Assembly: GCF_905475395.1 (NCBI RefSeq)
Contig: NC_058342.1
Location: 23,470,640 to 23,534,639, forward strand
Length of the DNA stretch: 64,000 nt
Reading direction: 5' to 3'
DNA from: Chrysoperla carnea
Lineage: Eukaryota; Arthropoda; Insecta; Neuroptera; Chrysopidae
Shown piece after piece: positions 10,051 to 22,755 of this stretch. The notes under the pieces are model-generated. The model searched no databases, had not been told where the DNA came from, and saw only the letters and a program-made list of their open reading frames with translations. A program made the translations under genes and the position numbers. Within the stretch, counting starts at the first letter, position 1, and each line of letters begins with the position of its first letter.

Positions 10051-13000
10051 ATGATGACTTTAGGTCCTAAAAAGGATGGCGGACCGAACACAAAATTTTA
10101 TGAATCACCTGAAACGATAGCAGCATTTGACAGTGTCCGTCAATGGTTAATGAAAACATGTAAAAAGGTACGACTTGCAAAGCATTTCTCTGATGCCGGT
10201 TGAAAATTTTTAAGTAATTTAATTTTTTTAATTATTTTTCCGTAGTATGTACAAAATGATCCACCAACGAATAAAAGTTTATCAGCGTTGGTTGTACAAT
10301 TGATACAATTTCAAGAGGATAATTTTGGTAAAAATGCCACAAAACCAGCATTGATTCGTTTACCCGTACGATGTTTTATAGATTTTAAACCTGGTGGAGC
10401 ACTTTGTCATATTTTAGCAACAGTTTTTCGTTTTAAAAGCGAACAGGGATGGAGACGTTTCGATTTCCAGGTTGGTAAGGTAAAGTGTCGCATTAATTTT
10501 TTGTTGTTTCATTTTGTTTTTATTTGTTTTTGAAATGTTTTTTTAAAAAATAAAAACATAACGATGTTAATCATTACTGTCCCGAAATAACTCCCTTACA
10601 AAATGAAATAATTATTCCTTAAAAAATAAACCGGCTTTTCGCTTGAGTTATTTCAATTTTGATATATTTCTCCGTTTTTGGATTTAGTATATTTTTCTAA
10701 TCGTATATATTTAAAAAAAAAGTGTTTTATAAATGTTCCACCCAACGTTTCTTAGATTTCTCTAAATATATTTCCTAGATAGGTCTTGAAAAAACATTCC
10801 TTCATTAAAAAAAAAAAAAAAATTAAATATGTATTACTTTTTGTTTTTGTTTACTTTTAATCATGCATACGATATTTATTTACATCATGGTCTCTCATGG
10901 TCATCATGGATTATAATTAATGATTTTTAATCTGATGCATACAGCGTAAACTAAATATTGACAAATATCTTGTCTAGTAATCTTAATTAAAGAGAATTGA
11001 AAAAAATACACTCGAACCAGGACTCGAAATATGTGTTTTTGGTCATAGATTTCCAAAAAAATTTATGGTAAATATGTTTTTTAGCGTCTTTTATTAAAAA
11101 TGGTATTAGAAAATTAGGAAAATATCAAATTAAAGCATTTTTTATGTGGTATGGTGAAAAATAAATAGTTTTTCTTTAATTAACGAAAATGTCGCATTTT
11201 CTTATAGTATTTTTGCATTAATAATTAGGGCCAAGAGCAGATCAGAAATTAAAATTTTCGCCATTTGTACGTTATTTGATAGTAATTCACTTGGAGACTC
11301 ACGGTAATTTATTCGAGAATTACATTTGATTAACATAACCAAAAACCCAACTAAATAAAAGTGTAATTAATTAATTACACTGTCCTAAATGCTGAAAACG
11401 TAATAATTACACGAAAATTAATCAGTTCTAAATAATAAATTTATGTTCCTAAATCTTCCAAAACTATTTCCAATTGAATAAAAATAGTTTGAATGAAAAA
11501 TAAAACTTAAAATTTTCATAAATTAAATAATAAATTATTCTAAATGAAGTAACATTTGAATATTGCCTTTATATAATTATTAATGGAATCAGCTGATTCC
11601 ATTGTGTCATTGTCAAAATTATATGATGCTTAGAGATTTCGTAGAATTTAAACAATATCTAGCCAATGACATATAGATTAGACAAGGACACATCAACACA
11701 CAAGGCAATGGCGTTCTCAAAGTATAATATTCTATGAAATAAACTAAAAAATAAATGTAATTAATTAATTATACGTTTTGCGGACTGACAGCAATAAGTT
11801 GTACTAAGATAGAAGAATATGTTTGTTATTCATTGTGTCACATTTATTATAAATCATTTAGTCTGAAACGATTGTAAATCATGATTTTAAAATGAAAAGT
11901 CCTATGAATTACAGGAAAACTAATTATTCCCAAATTATAATTCTCAAATCCCCCATAGCCCCCCTCCCAAACGATTCCAAAATAAATGGAGGTAATTTAA
12001 TGAAAAATAAAAATTAACTTTAGCTTTAAAAATTAACCCTATAACCTCAAATTTTGAAATATTTATTTTTCGCGATTCATAACATTTTTTGTACACAGTT
12101 GTAATTTCCGTTTATTAAAGAAAAACTGTTAATTTTTCTATATACCCGGCATTTTTAAGAAAAATCACTAAAGTGCAAATTTAATAAGTTTATATTTGTA
12201 TCCCCACTACCGTGCTCATACATCCTTAATTAGTCGGGCACAACGTGTTTTTTTTTTATTAAGGTTTTAAATAGTCTTTTTTTTATATAATTTCCACCGA
12301 CTAGTTTTGGAGAAATCTATGAAAACATATCATCCATTTACCGTTTTTCCATAAAACCAATGTTAAATATGCTTACTTTTGAAGTCATTTATTTATTTAA
12401 ATAATCGAGCCACCCCTCTTAAAATCAGAATTGATTTAGACTTAATCCAACTTAATATAAAAAAAAATCAAGCTTTTTATTTTAAATTGCTTTGTTGCTC
12501 GTACATCCTTCAATTTAATCGAGAATAAAATTCAAGGAATTTTGTTACTTTCACAGAAAGGTCTGCTAAGGGACTTTTTAACATCGTTAAAAAATATGTT
12601 TTTGTTTTTTATGTTTTTATAAAGCTATGATTTAACAATTTGGTTAGGCATAACTGATTTAAAATAGAAATTAAAACGAAACGAAATTTATTCTATTTTA
12701 GAATCCATCACGAATGGAAAAACTCGTAGAAATGTTTTTAAATGTTGAGCGCACACTAATTCACAACAAATTAATCACTTTGCCTTGCGTCTACATACGA
12801 TCCGATGTTGAGAAAAGTACAGCAAATAAAATCCGTGAAATAATCAAACGTCGTGGCTGTACTCTAGCAGATAACGATGAAGATGCTACCCATATTCTAC
12901 ATCCAAGTGTAGATCCATTAGACGAAGAATATGGTAGACCTAGTTTACGTCGAGATAAAATGGTACTTCTTCATTGGTACTATTTCCCCGATTCACATGA

Positions 13001-16000
13001 CACATGGGTACCAGCAGATACAGTTCCAATAGATGCTCCAGAAACTCCTCCGACACATACTGGTCCATGGCGTTTAACTGCATCTTGGGTTATTGAATCA
13101 GATCAATATAACGAGTGGATGACCGAAGAAGATTACGAAGTTGATGAAAATGGTGTTAAAAAGGTCCACAAACTACGGCTGTCAGTCGAGGATTTAATGA
13201 ATCCTAGTATTGATGATAAAAGTAAGAAAAAGCATAAACGAAAGAAATCGCCATCACCGCCACCGAAACCTGGTAAACGAAAAAGTGGACGAAGTCCAGC
13301 TGTTGGTGGTGGAGGTATCACGAGTAGCAGTGTCAGTGGGGGTAATAGTAATTCGAATAGTAGTAACAGCAGTGGAAGTGCTGCTAAGAAACATCGAGGA
13401 GAAGATATGGAATCTGAAGATCTGACAAAAGACATGGAAGAACCAGTATCTGAACCAAATATCGTTGAAGTAAATGTTCCAGCAAAAACTACACCTGGTG
13501 TCAACAAGAAAGATCACGAACTTCAACCGTTAAAAGGTGGTATGGTCACCGATATCGAAGAAATTGAAGAGAAATGCGAAAATTCTCAAACTGGAAAGGT
13601 TAGTGAATCAAGTACCCAAGAAGCACCAACCATTAAAGATGAAGGTCAAGAAGATAACGCCACTGAACAAATGCATCATATTATAATCCCGTCATACACA
13701 GCCTGGTTTGATTACAACGCGATTCATACCGTCGAAAAGCGTGCACTTCCAGAATTCTTTAACGGAAAGAATAAATCTAAAACACCGGAAATTTATCTTG
13801 CATATCGAAATTTTATAATCGATACGTATCGATTAAATCCAACTGAATATATTACATCGACATGCTGTCGACGAAATTTAGCTGGAGATGTGTGCGCAAT
13901 AATGCGGGTACATGCATTTCTTGAACAATGGGGTTTAATTAATTATCAAGTTGATACAGATTCACGTCCTACTTTGATGGGACCACCTCCTACGTCTCAT
14001 TTCCACGTTTTAGCCGATATGCCATCTGGACTACAACAGGTCAATCCAATGAAAACTGTTCAACCTAGTGCGGCGAAATCGTTGTTAGATTTGGATAAGG
14101 AACCGGCAAAGAAACCAGAAGTTGAACCCACAACACAATTCGGTTTGAAATTAGATCAATATACGAAAAAACCAGCTGCAATGCGTAATCGAACTGCAGC
14201 CTCATCGGCGAGAGATTGGACGGAGCAAGAAACTTTACTTTTACTCGAAGGTTTGGAAATGTATAAGGATGATTGGAATAAAGTATGCGAACATGTTGGA
14301 TCGAGGACACAAGATGAATGTATTTTACATTTCTTACGTTTACCGATTGAAGATCCCTATTTGGAAGATTTTGAATCCGATGGAGCTCTTGGTCCATTAG
14401 CGTATCAACCAATTCCGTTTAGTAAGGCTGGTAATCCGATTATGTCTACGGTAGCATTCCTAGCATCTATTGTGGATCCTCGTGTAGCTGCCTGTGCAGC
14501 AAAATCCGCTATGGAAGAATTTGCAAATATTAAAGATGAAGTTCCAGCTGTTTTGATGGACGCTCATTTAAAAAATGTAGAAGCTTCCACAACCGATGGT
14601 AAATTTGATCCAGCCGCCGGATTAGAAACTAGTGGTATTGCCGGTACCGAACCGCCAGAACCAGAAGAAGAAGATAAAAACAAGGAAAATAGCGATAAAG
14701 ATAAATCTACTCCAATGGAAATTGATGAACCTACGAAACCAAAAAGTGAAGAAAAGAAACCAGAAGATGCTAAAACTGATGATAGTTTGGCAACCGTCAA
14801 AATGGAAGATGGTACAGCCAAGAAGGAGACAGCGGATAAGAAAGTAACAGAAATGGATAAAGTACTTAAGGATGGACAAATGCAAAGTGCGGCCGCCGCA
14901 GCATTAGCCGCTGCAGCTGTTAAAGCCAAACATTTAGCTGCGGTCGAAGAACGTAAAATCAAATCGTTGGTGGCTTTATTAGTTGAAACTCAAATGAAGA
15001 AATTAGAAATTAAATTGAGGCATTTTGAGGAATTAGAAACAACTATGGAACGAGAACGTGAAGGTATGTTTCTTTTTATTTAAATTAGAGTTTTGTAGAC
15101 CCTGATTTCTCGATTCAGTTGTCACAAACGGGAATTACCAGGGAACATGATTGACCGGTAATTATTAGAGAAATCAGAAACCTCTGATTCCAATAGTTTT
15201 CACGATATCGATTAAAATTGCGATTTCAAGGGGTATTTCAGAAAATACTAATCTAAACGTCAAATGAATCGTTTTTTGTATTTTTTTCATGCCAAATAAC
15301 CATTTTAAACCGCCTCAGTTCTATTGATTTTCGAAACAATACGGTTTTTTCAAATCAGAGGTTTCTGATTTCTATAGTTTTTAAGATATCGGTTAAACTC
15401 GCTGTAGGATATGCGATTTCAACCGAATATTTAGAAATTACTCTCCTAAACATCAAATGAACCGATTTTTCTATTTTTTAATGCCTAATAACTATTATAA
15501 ACTGTCGTGAGTTCTGTTAATTTTCGAAACAATACGATTTTTTCAAAGGAGACAACAATATTTTGTCTCAAATTTCAATAGATAAGGTAAAGTTGACCCG
15601 GAAAATACAAACATCGAGTTCATGCGGTGATTGGATGCGTAGTTTTTGGGTAATCGTCCGAAATTTCATATAAAAAGCTAAATATTTGTCTAGTCAAATG
15701 AACTAGATTTTCGTGACTTTCAAGGGTCTTAAAATCAGGGTATCTAGCGATCCCGGAAAATCTGGAAATGATAGGAAATACATAATTTGTTGAAAAGTCA
15801 GGGAATTTTGAAACTTTTCTGGTAAAGTTAATTTTTATTTAAAATTAAATATTTTAAAATGAATTAATAGAGTAGTGACTGACTTACATCCGCTATACAT
15901 AATAATAATGGGGTTTAACCTCCGTTTCTCTGGCATATACGCCTATAACAGAGGCCACCCACATCATTATTTGTTAATCTTTATTTAAATAATTACAAAC

Positions 16001-16761
16001 ATATTTACAATTACATTTTGATGTGGGTGGAGTCGGTAGCTTTGTTCTTATCCAAGCGACGACAATGTGATCAATTCTACTGCCCTCATTAATCATACTT
16101 GTTCACACTGCCGCTGCCTGGATTCGAACCCGCAACCTAAGTGTAAATGGACAAACAGCCAAAGACAAACGCTTTAAACCGCTCGGCCATTTAGGCTCTA
16201 CATCCGCTATACTTAAATCATTCGTATCCCGGTCAATTTTGGAGCTAGAAAGTCGAATAAAAAACGATCTCTAAAAATATCCATTTAAGGAACCTATTCC
16301 TAAATCCTCTGAATTTTTTTGAGCTAAATCGCTGGACACTCTGTTAATTATTTTAAATAATCTAAAAACTAAGGCAATTAATTATTAAAGATAATTAAAC
16401 GATTTTATTTGCAGGTCTTGAATACCAAAGACAACAATTAATTACCGAAAGACAACAATTCCACTTAGAACAATTAAAAGCAGCCGAATTTCGAGCACGG
16501 CAACAGGCACATCAACGGATAGCAGCCGAACAACAAGGTCACCAATGGATGCAACAACCACCAACGACTAACGCTCCCGGTACTAACAGTATAACCATGC
16601 CACCAACCACAAACGCATCACCAAATCCAACAACTGGTGGACCTGGATCAAACGGACCTGGTGATAACACATCATCAACGCTAACACCTCCATCCCCACA
16701 AGCTGCTGTTGTACCCTCTACACCGTCTACTATACCAGAAAGTGGAAGTAACCATGATTGA
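10051..16761 (+). CDS. mor: SMARCC / Moira, SWI/SNF (BAF/PBAF) complex core subunit
   Basis: A nuclear scaffold subunit of the Brahma/BAF chromatin-remodeling complex. Four exons, 10051-10167, 10246-10470, 12702-15063 and 16415-16761, join in phase through GT-AG introns to give 1016 aa. Exon 2 ends at the CAG before GTTGGTAAG, because exon 3 resumes the conserved NPSRM after WRRFDFQ. Domains: an N-terminal module (residues about 1-260) shared with human SMARCC1/2, including KDGGPN and [14 protein letters not shown]; a basic nuclear-localisation stretch (about 285-310); the SWIRM domain (about 438-535); the SANT domain starting [18 protein letters not shown] (about 618-668); a charged, glutamate- and lysine-rich linker (about 764-830); a polyalanine run and a coiled coil (about 860-940); and a low-complexity P/T/S-rich C terminus. 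Exon 3 is unusually large. The protein is slightly shorter than fly Moira or human SMARCC2, mainly at the C terminus. It looks intact. Confidence 0.95.
10471..12701 (+). other. Moira intron 2
   Basis: AT-rich intron with no supported gene. Within it, 12188-12450 is a dispersed repeat (separate entry). The acceptor is TTCTATTTTAG at 12691-12701. Confidence 0.7.
12188..12450 (-). repeat. R4 dispersed repeat inside Moira intron 2
   Basis: The sequence from CCCCACTACCGTGCTCATAC through the CCGACTAGTTTTGGAGAAAT region matches the reverse complement of 38318-38580. The end motif (CACTACCGTGCTCATACATC followed by CTTAA) also occurs near 47000 and, duplicated, near 50480-50523, so it probably marks an element terminus. 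Confidence 0.65.
15168..15545 (+). repeat. Tandem dimer of about 190 bp in Moira intron 3
   Basis: Two adjacent units each run from the pattern TCTGATT..ATAGTTTT through ATATCG(A/G)TTAAA, AAACRTCAAATGAA and CCTAATAAC-like motifs to TTTTCGAAACAATACG (unit 1 about 15168-15355, unit 2 about 15357-15545). They are diverged, so the duplication is old. Confidence 0.7.
15899..16198 (-). mobile_element. tRNA-derived SINE with 14-bp TSD, in Moira intron 3
   Basis: A 300-bp insertion flanked by perfect direct repeats TACATCCGCTATAC at 15885-15898 and 16199-16212. On the minus strand the head is tRNA-like, with an A box TGGCCGAGCGG (16179-16189) and a perfect B box GGTTCGAATCC (16120-16130). The long spacing between them suggests a class II (Leu/Ser-type) tRNA ancestor. 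The 3' end is an ATT-repeat tail (ATTATTATTAT). The body contains a 12-bp perfect inverted repeat CCACCCACATCA (15955-15966) and TGATGTGGGTGG (16019-16030). It lies antisense to the host gene. Confidence 0.9.
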
Positions 16762-18072
16762 AAATAATTTAATTGACTTACCTCCCCTTTTTAGTATTAG
16801 TCGAGTATTTTCAATTGTATTTTTAAAGAAATAGTAATCCCCCTTCCCCCTTAAAAAATATTTTTTCATTTTTTATTTCGTTTTTTGGAATTATATTATT
16901 TTTTAAAACAAAATTTTGTTTGTCACACGTAAGGTCAAATTGTACTTCGGTTTAAATCGGTATGAAATTGTAGTAAGTTGGTCAGCAAAATAAAAAGGTG
17001 ATTCAATTCAATTTGGGGCCGAACATACGGCTGCATTAACGATTTTCTACAATCGCCTCTGTCTAACGTCGCGTTTCGCATTATCCAAAGTGAGCCTTAT
17101 TTTTATATTGTATCTTTTTTTGCCGAATTTATCCTATAATTAAGTTTAATTCAAATATCTCGTGAATTATTAGATAAATCGTTCATTATTTTCGAATTTT
17201 CTTGACCTAAAATAACGAATTTTATCCATTCACGAACTCGAAATCATTTTTACGTTCTAGTGAAAATGGTTTACTACAGAATGGCGATTAACCATTAAAA
17301 CGTGGAAATATCAGGGAAATTCTAAAAATACCAGCGAATTTAAGTTTCAATCAAGAAAAGGGTAAAGATCCTTTTTGAATTTGGACTTTAAAGGCTTTTA
17401 AGTAATTTAATTCAATTAATCAATCCAATTAAGTAATTTAATTTATCTAAATAAATATCAATTTTAATCTCAAAATTTTGATTTTTCGTAAATTTTATCA
17501 TAATTTGACACAGATTATTTCTATATTTTTCTCATATTTATTCAAAAATAGGGAATTTTTGCCATAATCATGGAATAGTAATTTAAATTATCTAATTATA
17601 AATCAATTTTAATCGCAAAATTTTGATTTTTCATAAATTTTATCATAATTTGAGATAAATTATTTATTTATTTTTCGCATATTTATTCAAAAACAGGGGA
17701 TTTTTGTCATAATCGTGGAATAGTCGGGGAAATGCATAAGACCAATTCGTTCGCCATCCAGACTAAAGATATCGAAATACGTTTTTTATATTTCAGTGAT
17801 GAAAGATTTGCTCACGCGTTTTACAAATGCGTCAAACCCGACATAATTTTATATAAAGAAATTTTTTTTAATACACTAGCCAATTAAAAATAATTTAATT
17901 ACGTGATTATTGAATAATGTTTAAGAGTGAAAATATCAGAGCAGAGAAATAATCTAATTTATTAAATTAATTTTAACTTATTTCACTAAATTTATATCAC
18001 AAGTTTTTTAATTTACTGAGTACGACTTATATTCACGTACCCAAAAATTATTTGGACTGCGTTCTTTTTTAA
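16762..18072 (+). other. Moira 3' UTR and downstream intergenic DNA
   Basis: An AATAAA at 16989-16994 is the nearest plausible polyadenylation signal. Further on, 17437-17727 holds a tandem dimer of about 145 bp (CAATTTTAATCTCAAAATTT at 17459, nearly repeated at 17604). The end of the stretch is the left flank of the piggyBac insertion. Confidence 0.5.
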
Positions 18073-20696
18073 CCCTTTAGCTACTAGTGGTACTTATCAG
18101 TCCTGATTTTTACTACCTCTGAAACCCCAGCATGTGAAATAATGGAAATTTTTTGGTGCTGCTTGATGTTTTGATATCTCGAATAGTTTACGAATACGGA
18201 TTTCTTTAAAAAATTCAAAAATTATTTACCAAACCGGAGATAAAATTTGGGTACTTCAAGGTACCACTAAGGGATTCATACAACAATAAAACTCAAATTA
18301 TTTAAATTTCAAAAATAATTTAATATTTTCTTATTATAATCTTTAACAATCGAAATAATTACCAATAAATAAATTAATCCTGGTGGTAATGAAGGAAACA
18401 ATTTTTTTCCTTGTTACAGCATAAAAAAATTCCACAAGCTGAGCACTTTGAAAAAGGTCTTGATTGTATTCCATAACAGCGGCACTGTTCACACCTTCCT
18501 CTTTGATTCCCAAATCGTGCCCAATGAGCACCTCTATTACTTAGTCGTAAGTCTTGAGATACCGAATAATTATATTTTCTCTTTTGCGGACGATTACCAT
18601 AGCTGATGCGTGAATTTGACAATCTTGATGTAGAAGGTAAAGTAGCACCTTTTACTGCTAGTCCATTTGTGACAGCTCTACGAAACTCCAACACGCTCAT
18701 TTTAGTTCGAGCTTGGCAATAAATTATATATGCATTTATCAAAGAAATTTCTATCATTCCAAAAAGTAAACGGTGCCACCATTTCTTAGATCTTCTGTCT
18801 AAATTATATAAACTGCGTAGATGATCGGCTCGATCGACACCACCCATAAATTTTCCATAATCGCATATTACTTCGGGACACTTTATTGGATGTTTTTCCC
18901 CTTTTTTATCTCTTCTTTCTACTGTAGTTTCTTTACTACCATTATAATTTGAGGCCAAGAGAACTGGTCGATTATCCATCCATTTACAGAATGTAATGCC
19001 TGTGTTACTTGTCTTGTGATCGAAATCGCCTCTTTTCATGTGCTTATCATTAATGGTAGGAGGAATACCTTTTCTATTTTGTCGTATAGTGCCGCAGGCG
19101 AAAGTTCCTTCAACTTTCAATTTTTCCAACAATCGTAACGATGTGAAGAAATTATCGAAATAAATAATTTTTTGTTTCCCCCAATGCTCTTCAGTCATTT
19201 CTAACACAACGCGTTCACCTAAATTGTAATTTTCAAATTTTTTGTCAACTTGACCGGTTTTCCCTTGATATACATCGAATTTCTTTACGAATCCACATTT
19301 ATCCGCCAAGATCCATAACTTATAACCTCTTTTCACAGGTTTCATTGGATTATATTGTTTAATCGTGGATCTTCCTTTGAAAAGGATCATGGCTTCATCT
19401 ACAGCCAGCTCTCTTGAACCATAGTAATAATGCTTAAATTGTTCGTTCAAAATGTCTATCAAAGGCCTTACTTTGTATAGTTTATCATTACTATTTGTTA
19501 TAAATGTATTGTCGTTGATATGAATATTGGAAAGTATCGTTTCAAATCGCGTCCGTGTCATAATATTCCTTACAAACGGAACGTCATAATCTTTATCGGT
19601 TGACCAATAATTTTTAATGGAAGGTAATTGGTGATACCCCATAAAAAAATTCAATGCAAAGAACGATAAAAGTTCATCTTCGGTAAGTTTTAAGTTTTTA
19701 TTTTTTTGGGTGGCATATAAATTCGATTGGAAAGTTATGTGTTTTATTGCAGGACCCATTACCTTTATAAAAAAATCAGTGGGTGTCTCACAATCGGAAA
19801 TTTCGTCTAAATTTACACCTGCAAGAGAACAGAATTTCAATACATACTAAAATATTATGATGGTTACCGTATACCTTCTGGCAAATAATAAGGACCAATA
19901 TTCTTATCTTCTTCAATTTTTTTCCAAGTCCTGCATTCATGTAAAATATTTGTAATATCTTGTAATGTAGATGGTACCGCAGGTCCCATTTCAATATCTA
20001 ATTCTTCGTCTTCATTAAACATGTTATCTAAATTTCTTTCAAAAACATCCGTAAAGTGATCAGTATTATTATCCTCCTCCTGTTCAAAATCATCCTCTTC
20101 ATCGGTTTGTTCAGATAAATCGAATGGAATATCTTCTTCAAGTATTCTTATTAACTCATCATCAGTCATAGCTCTATTTCTCGAACACATTTTCAATTAC
20201 TGTACTAAAATCGATTTATTTCAAATACTATTTTATTGTTTCAAAATAATATCATAACAATGCTTACAAAAGCATTGTACTTACTTAATGGTACTTACGA
20301 GTCCAGTTTATATTTTTTGATATTTAAAGATGAACAATTTAATAAAATAAAACTATTTTATACAGGCACATTCAAAACACATTAATTATTAATAAAAATC
20401 CACATATTTAATTAAAAATTCAAAATTATACCTGAATTTTGTTCGATAATTTACACTAAAATACGCAATTATAACCTTTGACAAGAACTGAGTCTCAATT
20501 AGTGTAAACATGCTGTTATTGCAAGTTTTTTCAAGTTTTTGAATCATAATCCGTATAAGAATACATTAAACTTTAAAGTACCACCAAAATATCTAGAAAT
20601 AAATATTGTTAATAAGTTTTACAGAGAATTCAAATAGTCGGTACACTGAAGTACCACTAGTAGCTTCCTAGAGAAACAGTGTCGGTAGTTAAGGGG
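18073..20696 (-). mobile_element. Complete piggyBac transposon
   Basis: A 2,624-bp element bounded by TTAA at 18069-18072 and 20697-20700. Terminal inverted repeats start CCCTTTAGCTAC on the left and CCCCTTAACTAC on the right. A 17-bp subterminal inverted repeat, AGCTACTAGTGGTACTT, overlaps the left TIR and lies about 29 bp inside the right end. This asymmetric layout is typical of piggyBac ends. Further copies of a TGGTACTTA-type motif lie inside at about 18246 and 20289. The transposase is on the minus strand. All parts needed for mobility appear to be present. Confidence 0.93.
18374..20196 (-). CDS. piggyBac transposase (DDE_Tnp_1_7 family), apparently intact
   Basis: Cut-and-paste transposase that excises and inserts DNA at TTAA. 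Two exons on the minus strand, 20196-19875 and 19818-18374, are separated by a 56-bp GT-AG intron. They join in phase at PEG|VNLDEISD and encode 588 aa, the usual size for the family. The acidic N-terminal part (about residues 10-75) is typical. Candidate catalytic aspartates are D248 (LAVDEAMILFKGR), D329 (IIYFDNFFTS) and D436 (MGGVDRADHL). The C terminus is a cysteine-rich zinc-binding module with CEQC, CSAC and CCNKEKNC. No stop or frameshift breaks the coding region, so recent activity is plausible. A downstream in-frame ATG could also serve as start; the first was chosen because the acidic region continues up to it. Confidence 0.93.
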
Positions 20697-22755
20697 TTAA
20701 ATTGATTCATTAAAAATTGTACATTTATTGAAAATTGCATCCACTTACTACACGAGTTTACGATTTTAGATATTGACATATTCACCATGAATTTACTCTT
20801 TCAATATACTTTTGGTTTAATCCATCGACATATGTCATATGTCACAGACTGCTAATAAACTAGATCGCTAATTAAAAATGATAACTTCTACATAATTTTA
20901 TATAAAATTTTTAAACGGACTAGCTAAATGAAAAGAGTTTGATTACGCAATTTTTTTTTATTGTGATGATTTTTATTATGATGATTGAGAGTGAAAATAT
21001 TAGAGCAGAGATTTTCTATCAAATGATGATCAAACTTAAATAACAGTTGAAATTTTTCCCTCATTTTCTTTGTTGGTTTGGTATTTTTAAACCCAAATCG
21101 TTTCCATGTGAATTAATTAAATTTCGAATTATAATAAGAGGGAATCATTCAAACACAATTTTTCTGGAAAACCAGTTTTCAAAAGTGAGATGAAATAAAA
21201 GAAAAAATTATATAAAAGTCAATGATCGCAAGAAAACACACCTTAAGACGTAAAACTAAGATGAAAGTACATTAGCCTTGCATAAATTTATGTGCAGGAA
21301 AATTTGTATTTACGTTGGAAAAACCTGAAAGTCGCGATCACCTTACTCTAATAATCAATGATGATTTACTTACGTTGACGATTTAACTTTTAAAAAAAAT
21401 GAGATCGAGTATAAAAAAAAAGCGGTTGAAAATTCAAGTACCCAAAAATTATTTGGGCTGCGTTCTTTTTTAAAATGATTCATTAACAATTGTACATTCA
21501 CTGAAAATTGTAATTAGTTAAAAATTTTACAATAATAAAATTTGGATTATTGGAAAATAAAACGCGCTACAAAAAGCGACAGTTTGAGCGTTTTTTATTC
21601 CACAGGGAAATAACCTAGATAATTAAATTCATTTTAAACTAATTTCATTATTTAATTTATTGAGTACGTGTACGAAAGTACACGAACAGGTCCGAGAATT
21701 TCCAAAATTAAATTTTTAGCTTACACCTTTACTCTCGTGATGAAAAAAATTCTTACAATTTCTGAAGATCTTAAAAAAAATAATTTTTAAACCCAAGACG
21801 TTTCCATGTGAATTAACTTAATTAAATTTCGAATTATAGTGTAAAAGGGAACCATTCAAACAAAATTTTCCTGGAAAAATAACTGGTTTTCAAAAGTATT
21901 ATGAAATTTAAAAAAATTTATATAAAAGTCAATGATCGCAATATAACACACCTGAAGAGAGCAAAATTGTATAAATTTGTGTGCAGGAAAATTTGTATTT
22001 ACGTAGGAAAAACCTGAAAGTTGCGATCACCATATTTCGATAATCAATTTACTTACGTTGACGATTTAAAAGTGTTTTTGATGTTTACAAAATGAGAACG
22101 ATTATAAAAAAATGTGGTGGAAAATTCAAGTACCCAAAAATTATTTGGGCTGCGTTCTTTTTTAAAGTGATTCATTAAAAATTGTACATTGAAAATTCTA
22201 ATTAGTTAAAAATTTTACAAATAGAATTGATGAATGATTTTTGGTTGTTTGTGGCAAGACTAAACGCATGGAATTTTAATGAGAATGTAACCCTCTCAAG
22301 ATATCGACAATTCGATTGACATAAGAATAATTAAAATCGGGCCACGCGTTTTGTCTCTAGTGTGCTACAAGGTAACACAAAAATATAGACAGATAAACAC
22401 ATTACCACATTCTTTGCGTCGCGTAGTCGGATAAAAAGAATCAACAAAATAGTAAATGTAAAAATTAAAAATAATCTCCAATGAATTATTTGAATTTTAA
22501 TTAGTTATAAATTGATTGAATCATTGAAAATTGTAATTAGTTATAAATTTTACAAAGATTTGAATTTTTGGAAACTAAAACGCGCTGCACAAAGCGAGAG
22601 TTTGCGTGTTTTAATTTCCACTTACTACGATTGCTTACGATTTTAGGCATTGACATATTCACCATGAATTTATACTTTCAATATACTTGTGCTTTAATCT
22701 ATCGACATATGTCATATGTCACAGACTGCTAATAAATTAGATCGCTAATTTAATA

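Larger units (their letters stand above)
17800..22750 (+). repeat. R3 locally repeated block (host of the piggyBac insertion)
   Basis: The segment GTACCCAAAAATTATTTGG(A/G) then CTGCGTTCTTTTTTAA occurs in the same orientation at about 18036 (split by piggyBac), 21440 and 22130. CGTTTCCATGTGAATTAA recurs at about 21098 and 21795, and GACATATGTCATATGTCACA at about 20828 and 22700. Removing piggyBac leaves units of roughly 0.7 kb. Related inverted pieces lie at 29535-29640, 30155-30240 and 31250-31440. No coding sequence. Confidence 0.7.

Noticed and set aside
13133-14962. Overlapping ORFs on both strands inside SMARCC exon 3
   Set aside because: They are frame shadows of a conserved exon, with low-complexity translations caused by the Lys/Glu/Ser-rich code.
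15064-15083. Reading the SMARCC exon 3 frame on to a stop at 15083
   Set aside because: A donor at 15063/15064 joins in phase to 16415, restoring the coiled coil and glutamine-rich tail seen in the family.
16120-16189. tRNA gene at the tRNA-like head in Moira intron 3
   Set aside because: The cloverleaf does not close, the unit has an ATT tail, and it is flanked by target duplications; it is a SINE.
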